NCBI GenBank assembly: GCA_005800965.1
Contig: SYEA01000002.1
Coordinates: 1-5,076 of the forward strand
DNA length: 5,076 nt
From: Actinomycetota bacterium
GTDB taxonomy: Bacteria > Actinomycetota > Acidimicrobiia > Acidimicrobiales > Ilumatobacteraceae
Direction: 5' to 3'
Shown here in pieces: positions 1-5,076 of this stretch. The position numbers and the translations under genes were made by a program. Under the pieces are notes generated by a model. It worked only from the letters and a program-made list of their open reading frames with translations. It made no database searches and was not told the DNA's origin. Within the stretch, counting starts at the first letter, position 1, and each line of letters begins with the position of its first letter.

Positions 1-1848
1 CTGGCTCAGCGCATCGTCGCCAACGAAGTGCCCGAAACGTTGACCAACAAACAGCTCTACACACTTGACCTCGGTGCCCTTGTGGCCGGTAGCCGTTACC
101 GCGGTGATTTTGAAGAGCGCCTCAAGAAAGTGCTCAAGGAAATTCGCACGCGCGGCGACATCATTCTTTTCATCGACGAGATCCACACTTTGGTCGGCGC
201 TGGTGCCGCGGAGGGTGCGATTGATGCAGCCTCAATTTTGAAGCCGATGTTGGCTCGTGGAGAACTGCAGACCATCGGTGCCACGACGCTCGACGAATTC
301 CGCAAACACTTCGAGAAAGATGCCGCCCTCGAACGACGTTTCCAACCAGTCAAAGTTGACGAGCCATCGGTGGCACACACGATTGAAATCTTGAAGGGCA
401 TTCGCGACAAGTACGAAAGCCATCACCGCGTGACCATCACAGACCAAGCGCTCGTTGCCGCTGCCAACATGGCTGATCGCTACATCTCCGATCGCTTTTT
501 GCCAGACAAGGCGATCGACCTCATTGACGAAGCCGGCAGCCGCCTGCGCATCATGCGCATGAAGACTCCGCCAGATTTGAAAGAAATTGAAAACAAAATC
601 AAAGACATCCAAGCTGCCAAAAAGAAGGCAGTCGAAGACCAGCGCTTTGAAGAAGCCGGCCGCCTGCGCGATCAAGAGCGCACCCTGCTGGATGAGCGCG
701 CCCAAAAAGAAGCAGACGTCAAAGCCCAAGGCATCAACCTGTACGACGAGGTCAACGAAGAGGCCATCGCCGAAGTGCTGAGTGTTTGGACGGGCATCCC
801 GGTCTACAAACTCACCGAAGAAGAGACTGCAAAATTGCTCAATATGGAAGCCGAGCTGCATAAGCGCATCATCGGCCAAGAAGACGCAATCAAAGCAGTG
901 AGCCAAAGCATTCGTCGCACACGAGCGGGCCTCAAAGACCCGAAGCGTCCGAGCGGATCGTTCATTTTCTTGGGCCCAACTGGCGTCGGTAAGACCGAGC
1001 TTGCCAAAACATTGGCCGAGTTCTTGTTCGGTGATGAAGACGCCTTGATCTCACTCGACATGAGTGAATACATGGAAAAGCACACGGTCAGTCGTCTCGT
1101 AGGTTCGCCTCCGGGATACGTGGGCTACGACGAAGGTGGCCAACTCACCGAGGCCGTGCGCCGCAAGCCGTTCTCGGTTGTGCTCTTTGACGAAATCGAA
1201 AAAGCACACGCCGACGTGTTCAACACGCTGCTGCAGATTCTTGAAGAGGGTCGCCTCACCGACGCGCAAGGCCGCACCACGGACTTCCGCAACACGGTCA
1301 TCATCATGACGTCGAACCTTGGCACGCAGGATTTGCGCAAAGCCAACGTCGGGTTCGGCAAGAACGACGAAGCGATGTCATACACCCGCATGCAGGCCAA
1401 GGTGAACGACGCTCTGAAGGTGCACTTCCGCCCCGAGTTCTTGAACCGCATTGACGAAGTCATCGTGTTCCACGAACACACCCAGCAAGCCGTCGTGTCG
1501 ATGGTGGACCTCATGAGCAAGCGCCTTGTCGGTCAACTCGAAGGCCTCGGTCTGGGTCTTGAACTCACCGACCCGGCCAAAGAACTGCTCGCCAAGCGCG
1601 GCTACGACCCACAACTGGGTGCTCGCCCATTGCGTCGTGCGTTGCAACGCATGATCGAAGACCCGCTGTCAGAGCGACTCTTGAACAAGCAGTTCGTTGC
1701 GGGTGAGATCGTGGTGGTCGGAGTCGAAGATGACCCCGAAAACCCAGGCGAACAACGCATCACATTCACTGCAGTCGAGGGCTTCAAGCCTCCCGTAGGT
1801 ATCGATCTCGCAGGGGCAGGCGAAGGCGGCAACGCCACCAGCGAGTGA
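1..1848 (+). CDS. clpC: ClpC-type AAA+ unfoldase, ATP-binding subunit of the Clp protease (5' end outside window)
   Basis: Hexameric Hsp100 unfoldase that threads substrates into the ClpP peptidase in the cytoplasm. The frame is open from base 1 and reads LAQRIV, which normally follows the D1 Walker A motif. About 220 residues (Clp_N domain and D1 P-loop) therefore lie upstream, and the GTG at 28 is not the real start. In window codon numbering (615 residues) I see D1 pore loop YRG (33-35), D1 Walker B LFIDE (56-60) and arginines in ALERRFQ (109-115). A UVR-type middle motif lies around 210-226, which separates ClpC from ClpB. D2 has Walker A GPTGVGKT (325-332), pore loop GYVG (372-375), Walker B LFDE (395-398), a VGF ClpP-docking tripeptide (450-452), arginine-finger region FRPEFLNR (476-483) and sensor-2 GARPLRR (540-546). 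All key residues visible are intact. The tail, with KPP and an acidic, glycine-rich end, resembles actinobacterial ClpC1. Actinobacterial clpC is often under ClgR control, but its promoter is outside the window. Confidence 0.97.
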   Translation: MAQRIVANEVPETLTNKQLYTLDLGALVAGSRYRGDFEERLKKVLKEIRTRGDIILFIDEIHTLVGAGAAEGAIDAASILKPMLARGELQTIGATTLDEFRKHFEKDAALERRFQPVKVDEPSVAHTIEILKGIRDKYESHHRVTITDQALVAAANMADRYISDRFLPDKAIDLIDEAGSRLRIMRMKTPPDLKEIENKIKDIQAAKKKAVEDQRFEEAGRLRDQERTLLDERAQKEADVKAQGINLYDEVNEEAIAEVLSVWTGIPVYKLTEEETAKLLNMEAELHKRIIGQEDAIKAVSQSIRRTRAGLKDPKRPSGSFIFLGPTGVGKTELAKTLAEFLFGDEDALISLDMSEYMEKHTVSRLVGSPPGYVGYDEGGQLTEAVRRKPFSVVLFDEIEKAHADVFNTLLQILEEGRLTDAQGRTTDFRNTVIIMTSNLGTQDLRKANVGFGKNDEAMSYTRMQAKVNDALKVHFRPEFLNRIDEVIVFHEHTQQAVVSMVDLMSKRLVGQLEGLGLGLELTDPAKELLAKRGYDPQLGARPLRRALQRMIEDPLSERLLNKQFVAGEIVVVGVEDDPENPGEQRITFTAVEGFKPPVGIDLAGAGEGGNATSE

Positions 1849-1880
1849 ATACCTCCGGCGGATTCATCCGTCGCACGCTG

Positions 1881-1887
1881 AGGAAAG
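1881..1887 (+). promoter_or_regulatory. Ribosome binding site for the LppM-like gene
   Basis: AGGAAAG ends 5 bases before the GTG at 1893 and is the best Shine-Dalgarno match in the region. It argues for this start over the in-frame GTG at 1845, which has only a weak purine-rich stretch far upstream. The out-of-frame ATG at 1891 leads to no gene. Confidence 0.6.
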
Positions 1888-1892
1888 TAGAT

Positions 1893-2705
1893 GTGTTTCG
1901 TGGGGCTGGCCAGAGTGGTCTCATTGGTCTCGCGCTGGCAGTGGTCGTGCTTTCGGGCTGTCGGGTGGATCTCGCCACAAGCGTGAACGTGGCCGAAAAC
2001 GGCAGTGGCACCATTTCGGTGGTGGTTACTGCGGATGCCGACGCCGTGCGTAACGCACCTGAATTAGCAACCTCGCTCAATGTTGACGACTTGCGGGCAG
2101 CAGGTTGGGCTGTCGACGTGCAAAACCCGGCAGCAAACGGTGGCCTGTCAGTCGTTGTTGCCCGAAACTTTGCGACAGTTGACGAAGCATCACTATTTTT
2201 GACACAACTTTCCGGCGATAGCGGACCACTGCGCAATATCGCACTCACCCGCACGGGCGGGGTCAACGATGCTTCGTATCAATTCAGCGGTGTTGGTGGG
2301 TTACCCGAGGGCTTGGCGGGGTTTGCCGATGCCGACGCGCTCACGGCATTGGGTGAGGCACCTTTTGCTGCGGCACTCGCCGAACGAGGCGGAGTACTCG
2401 GCGATGTGCTGGGTGTTTCGCTCGCACTCACGCTGCCTGGCGAACCCGGTGAAATTGATCAGACCACAGCGACCATCACGCCACGACAAGCCGACGACGC
2501 TTCCACCACCTTCACCTGGAATCTTGCCCTTGACTCCAGCGATAGCCCCCTCACTGCCTTTACGCGTGACCGCGATATTTCGGCAATGGTGGCTTGGTAC
2601 GTGGCTCGCGGATTGTTGGTGTTCATGATCGTGTTGGTTGTCGCAGCAATGGCCTACGTCGCCACAGTGGTGTACCGCCGACGCCGCTCAACACCCGCAT
2701 CGTAG
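1893..2705 (+). CDS. LppM/DUF3153-type lipoprotein with C-terminal membrane helix
   Basis: Predicted cell-envelope lipoprotein of 270 residues. From the GTG at 1893 there is a short N-region, a hydrophobic stretch (about 10-20) and a lipobox LSGC with the lipidated Cys at 23, followed by RVDLATSVNVAENGSGTI. This 'Cys, V-D, beta strand, N-G-S-G-T' opening is characteristic of the actinobacterial LppM domain. The extracytoplasmic part is beta-rich and acidic. A single membrane helix (about 237-261) and a YRRRR stop-transfer tail close the protein, so it would be anchored at both ends with its C-terminus inside. The family is named for M. tuberculosis LppM (Rv2171), which as I recall has been linked to mannosylated phosphoinositide lipids and phagosome trafficking. 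The function in this organism is unknown. A GTG at 1845 overlapping the clpC stop would add 16 residues. I prefer 1893 because AGGAAAG lies 5 bases upstream and the signal peptide then has a normal length. radA follows after 9 bases. Confidence 0.85.
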   Translation: MFRGAGQSGLIGLALAVVVLSGCRVDLATSVNVAENGSGTISVVVTADADAVRNAPELATSLNVDDLRAAGWAVDVQNPAANGGLSVVVARNFATVDEASLFLTQLSGDSGPLRNIALTRTGGVNDASYQFSGVGGLPEGLAGFADADALTALGEAPFAAALAERGGVLGDVLGVSLALTLPGEPGEIDQTTATITPRQADDASTTFTWNLALDSSDSPLTAFTRDRDISAMVAWYVARGLLVFMIVLVVAAMAYVATVVYRRRRSTPAS

Positions 2706-2714
2706 AGTTGGCGC

Positions 2715-4079
2715 GTGCCACGTCTTCGAACCGTCTACATCTGTTCGGCGTGTATGGCCCAACACCCGAAGTGGAATGGCCAGTGCACCACATGTAGCGC
2801 CTGGAACACACTGGTCGAAGACGTAGTGGGTGGCGACTCGCCAGTGGTCTCGAAGACAGTTGCTGTCAGCCGTTCCCTCAATTCCGCTAGCCAGCCCCTC
2901 CCCATCGGCGATATTGCTCATACCTCGGCTGCAGCAACCCCCACCGGCATCAGCGAATTTGATCGAGTGCTCGACGGCGGTCTCGTGCCGGGCTCGGTCA
3001 CCTTGGTGAGTGGTGAACCTGGCATTGGCAAATCCACATTGTTGCTGCAAATTGTTGGGGCTTGGTCTGGTGTGGCGTTGTATGTGAGTGCTGAAGAGAG
3101 CGCCCAACAGGTTCGACTCCGTGCCGACCGCATTGGCGTTAACGGCTCGAGCACACTGCTGGTATCAGCCATGTCACTCGGCGACATCGTGGCGGCCATC
3201 GACAAAGTGAAACCCACTCTTGTGGTGATCGACAGCGTGCAAACAATTGCCGATGAAACTGTCGAATCGGCACCAGGTTCGGTCACCCAGGTGCGCGAGT
3301 GCGCATTCCGACTCGTGCAAGAAGCTAAGGCTCGCAACGTGGCAATTATCTTGGTGGGCCACGTCACCAAAGACGGCAACATCGCCGGCCCACGGTTGCT
3401 CGAGCATGTGGTTGACACCGTCATTTCGTTCGAAGGTGATCGTCTGCACTCATTGCGCATGGTGCGAGCGGTGAAACACCGTTTTGGCACCACCAATGAA
3501 CTCGGACTGTTCGAAATGACCGAACAGGGTTTGCTGGGGGTGCCTGATGCCAGCAACATGCTGCTGGCAGATCGTCAACATGGAGTTGCTGGTTCGGTGG
3601 TGGTGCCAACCATTGATGGCCAGCGACCATTGCTGGTTGAAGTACAAGCGCTCACCACCAGGGTTACTACTGGTGTGACGCCGCGGCGCAGCGCACAAGG
3701 TGTCGAGTCTTCTCGCTTGGCAATGCTGCTGGCCGTGCTCGAGCGCCGTGCGGGTATCCCCTTCGCATCGCTTGAGGTGTACGCATCCGTTGTTGGCGGT
3801 GTGCGGCTCAACGACCCGGGCAGCGACTTAGCGATGTGCTTGGCATTGGCATCAGCCGCTCTTGATCAACCAGTGCATGCAGACATGGTTGCCTTGGGTG
3901 AAGTGGGGCTCGGCGGCGAAATTCGCCATGTCACCCACCTCGAGCGACGCATCATCGAAGCAGAGCGAATGGGATTCGATCGAGTGCTCATCCCCGCCAA
4001 CAGCAAAGCCTCCGATCTACAGCGTGCGTCAGTGCTGCGGGCTGCGACAATCAGCGACGCCATCGCCCTTTCCTTCTAA
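2715..4079 (+). CDS. radA: DNA repair protein RadA (Sms), branch-migration ATPase/helicase
   Basis: Cytoplasmic RecA-like motor that helps process recombination intermediates with RecA. It is 454 residues, the usual length for the family, and appears complete. Domains in order: a four-cysteine zinc finger (C10-x2-C13 and C24-x2-C27) within the typical HPKWNGQC..CSAWNTL context; a RecA-type core with Walker A GEPGIGKST (100-108) and Walker B LVVID (169-173); the RadA signature at 254-258; and a C-terminal Lon-protease-like domain (about 285-454) with DPGSDLAMCLALAS and GEVGLGGEIRHV. The signature reads KHRFG instead of the common KNRFG. The Lon-like domain is a non-proteolytic scaffold in this family. 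The GTG at 2715 is chosen because it places the zinc finger at the expected distance from the N-terminus. Its Shine-Dalgarno is weak (GAG at 2705-2707, overlapping the upstream stop), consistent with translational coupling. Proximity to clpC is conserved in many Gram-positive bacteria. Confidence 0.97.
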   Translation: MPRLRTVYICSACMAQHPKWNGQCTTCSAWNTLVEDVVGGDSPVVSKTVAVSRSLNSASQPLPIGDIAHTSAAATPTGISEFDRVLDGGLVPGSVTLVSGEPGIGKSTLLLQIVGAWSGVALYVSAEESAQQVRLRADRIGVNGSSTLLVSAMSLGDIVAAIDKVKPTLVVIDSVQTIADETVESAPGSVTQVRECAFRLVQEAKARNVAIILVGHVTKDGNIAGPRLLEHVVDTVISFEGDRLHSLRMVRAVKHRFGTTNELGLFEMTEQGLLGVPDASNMLLADRQHGVAGSVVVPTIDGQRPLLVEVQALTTRVTTGVTPRRSAQGVESSRLAMLLAVLERRAGIPFASLEVYASVVGGVRLNDPGSDLAMCLALASAALDQPVHADMVALGEVGLGGEIRHVTHLERRIIEAERMGFDRVLIPANSKASDLQRASVLRAATISDAIALSF

Positions 4080-4081
4080 GG
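4078..4081 (+). promoter_or_regulatory. Ribosome binding site for the glycosyltransferase gene
   Basis: AAGG overlaps the last two bases of the radA TAA stop codon and lies 7 bases before the GTG at 4089. It supports that start and suggests translation coupled to radA. Confidence 0.5.
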
Positions 4082-4088
4082 TTGCTGC

Positions 4089-4808
4089 GTGCGAGTTGCG
4101 GTCATGTCGCCGACATACAACGAACGCGACAATGTCGACGACTTTCTCCAGCGAGTACTTGCCGCAGTTCCCTCGGCTGACGTGTTTATTGTTGACGACA
4201 ACAGCCCCGATGGCACCGGTGATCGAGTTCGCGAGCACGGCGCAACAAACCCCAAGGTGCACCTCGTTGCTCGCCGCGGCCCACGTGGCTATGCCGCCGC
4301 AAGCCGCGAGGGCCTTACGCAAATTGCCGCGGCCGGCTACGACGCGATTGTCACCATTGACTGTGATCTCTCCCACGATGCACGGGTCATTCCCACCATG
4401 CTCGAGCGCATCGCCCAAGGCGCCGACGTAGTCATTGGCTCGCGATACGTGTCTGGTGGAGGTGTCAGCAACTGGTCCCTTGGCCGACGCCTGCTTTCGC
4501 GATGTGGCAACTGGTACACCGCAGTCATGCTGGGTGTCGGTGTGCGTGACTGCACAACGGGGTTTCGCGCCTATCGCGGCGACATCATCCGAGCCGGAAC
4601 AATTGCCGAAACCACATCAAATGGTTACGCGTTCCTTACCGAGGTGCTGCTTCGCTTGCGTCAACGCGGTGATTGTCGCATCGTCGAAGTACCGATCTTG
4701 TACGAAAATCGTGTCGCTGGCGACTCAAAGATGAGCAAGACGATTATTAGCGAATCCATGCTGCGTGTCACCGGCTGGGGCTTCGAACGTATTTTTCGCC
4801 GCCGCTAA
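4089..4808 (+). CDS. Polyprenyl (dolichyl)-phosphate mannose synthase-type glycosyltransferase, GT2 family
   Basis: Likely transfers mannose from GDP-mannose to a polyprenyl phosphate carrier at the inner face of the membrane, supplying mannosyl donors for envelope glycolipids or protein O-mannosylation. The 239-residue protein has the GT-A features of the Dpm1/Ppm1 group in order: SPTYNERDN near the N-terminus (7-15), VDDNSPDGTG (35-44), the metal-binding DxD as DCD followed by LSHD (91-97), IGSRYVSGGGVSNW (116-129), DCTTGFRAYR (154-163), GYAFLTE (179-185), and VPILYENR with GDSKMS (201-216). It has no GtrA-like or other membrane segments after the catalytic domain and no fused acyltransferase as in M. 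tuberculosis Ppm1. The C-terminus ends in a basic FERIFRRR that could help it sit on the membrane. The GTG at 4089 gives the complete beta-1 strand; the ATG at 4104 would remove it. It starts 9 bases after radA. Exact sugar and lipid specificity cannot be read from the sequence; another sugar such as glucose remains possible. Confidence 0.9.
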   Translation: MRVAVMSPTYNERDNVDDFLQRVLAAVPSADVFIVDDNSPDGTGDRVREHGATNPKVHLVARRGPRGYAAASREGLTQIAAAGYDAIVTIDCDLSHDARVIPTMLERIAQGADVVIGSRYVSGGGVSNWSLGRRLLSRCGNWYTAVMLGVGVRDCTTGFRAYRGDIIRAGTIAETTSNGYAFLTEVLLRLRQRGDCRIVEVPILYENRVAGDSKMSKTIISESMLRVTGWGFERIFRRR

Positions 4809-5076
4809 CACGCTGTGGTTGTGCAGCTGACTGAAGTGTTCATCACCAGGCATCATGCGCAAACCTGCCGTGGCGGCTGCGAGCAAGGCCTCATCATCAT
4901 TCAAGTGTTTGGCCAATTGGGCAGCCGTTTCGACAGCCCGAGTCACGAGCCAAACGAAGGTTGACGTGATGCCCTCGGCGTCGGCCCACGCGTAATCTTC
5001 GCCAGCGAACGGTAGGCCCCGAACCAGCGCTAGCACCCCACATAGTTCTTCAAGCGCGCGAGTCGTGGAGAGTTCA
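4725..5076 (-). CDS. C-terminal part of a BTAD (bacterial transcriptional activator domain) protein, 5' end outside window
   Basis: The minus frame is open from the right edge to a TGA at 4727-4725, giving about 116 visible residues. The GTG at 5036 is not needed as a start, since the frame continues upstream. The stretch ALEELCGVLALVRGLPFAG, then YAWADAEG, a helix pair with RAVETAAQLAKHL and GLRMMPGDE, matches the helical BTAD region of SARP-like actinobacterial regulators, in which the LVRG.PF...YAWA.AEG pattern recurs. Any DNA-binding or LysM-type region would be upstream and is not visible. After GDEHF the protein continues for only about 40 residues, with LHNHSVLAAAKNTFEAPAG and no obvious final BTAD helices. 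The last 28 codons lie opposite the conserved end of the glycosyltransferase gene. The protein may therefore be naturally short or have lost its original 3' end. No specific target can be named. Confidence 0.7.
   Translation of the reverse strand, partial: ELSTTRALEELCGVLALVRGLPFAGEDYAWADAEGITSTFVWLVTRAVETAAQLAKHLNDDEALLAAATAGLRMMPGDEHFSQLHNHSVLAAAKNTFEAPAGDTQHGFANNRLAHL

Noticed and set aside
28..30. GTG as the start of the ClpC coding region
   Set aside because: The frame is open from base 1 and reads LAQRIVANE, the continuation of the D1 P-loop region in ClpC. The gene is cut by the window edge, not biologically truncated.
232..906. 224-codon open frame on the minus strand
   Set aside because: It lies entirely opposite clpC, whose protein is highly conserved. 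The antisense translation shows no recognisable domain and is a codon-usage shadow.
2199..2204. TTGACA, a perfect -35-like hexamer inside the LppM-like gene
   Set aside because: No -10-like hexamer sits 16-18 bases downstream, and it is internal to a coding region. A second TTGACA at 3412-3417 in radA fails for the same reason.
2728..2746. GAAC and GTTC half-sites at the start of radA, resembling a LexA/SOS box
   Set aside because: The half-sites are 11 bases apart instead of the 4 in the actinobacterial SOS box, and they lie within the coding region.
2918..3559. 213-codon open frame on the minus strand
   Set aside because: It lies opposite the conserved RadA core. The low-complexity Ser/Thr-rich translation is typical of an antisense shadow.
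3862..4431. 189-codon plus-strand open frame spanning the radA and glycosyltransferase junction
   Set aside because: It is in another frame over two well-supported genes, and its translation has no family features.
4832..4842. Small inverted repeat TGAA-GTG-TTCA after the glycosyltransferase stop, considered as a terminator
   Set aside because: The four-base arms are too short and no T-run follows. It also lies inside the minus-strand BTAD coding region.

Overview
The window looks like ordinary actinobacterial chromosome. The DNA is moderately GC-rich, genes are packed with gaps of about 10 bases, and GTG is the start codon of choice. The gene families (ClpC, an LppM-type lipoprotein, RadA, a polyprenol-phosphate-mannose-type synthase and a BTAD-domain regulator) are typical of Actinomycetota. 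The moderate GC content and the style of the BTAD protein would fit a member of the class Acidimicrobiia. That placement is an inference from general appearance, not a search result.

Layout: 1-1848 (+) is the 3' three quarters of clpC, cut by the window edge inside the first ATPase domain. At 1893-2705 (+; possibly starting at 1845) lies a lipoprotein of the LppM/DUF3153 type with an N-terminal lipobox and a C-terminal membrane helix. Next come 2715-4079 (+), a complete radA, and 4089-4808 (+), a complete family 2 glycosyltransferase of the dolichyl/polyprenyl-phosphate mannose synthase type. From the right edge, 5076-4725 (-) holds the C-terminal part of a BTAD-domain protein that runs convergently and overlaps the end of the glycosyltransferase by 84 bases on the opposite strand.

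The four plus-strand genes are so close that they are probably co-transcribed: at most 44 bases separate clpC from the next gene, and 9 bases lie at each of the next two junctions. No promoter or terminator is visible between them. clpC next to radA is a known neighbourhood in Gram-positive bacteria, where it pairs protein quality control with recombinational repair, often followed by disA. Here a lipoprotein gene sits between the two, and a mannosyl-transferase gene takes the place where disA often lies. The lipoprotein and the glycosyltransferase both suggest a cell-envelope glycolipid function, but that link is only inferred.

I did not find evidence for a new biological system. The points worth a second look are the altered gene order, the antisense overlap with a shortened-looking BTAD C-terminus, and a one-residue change in the RadA signature motif. 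There is no stretch over 300 bases without a gene, and I saw no RNA genes, mobile elements, CRISPR arrays or significant repeats.
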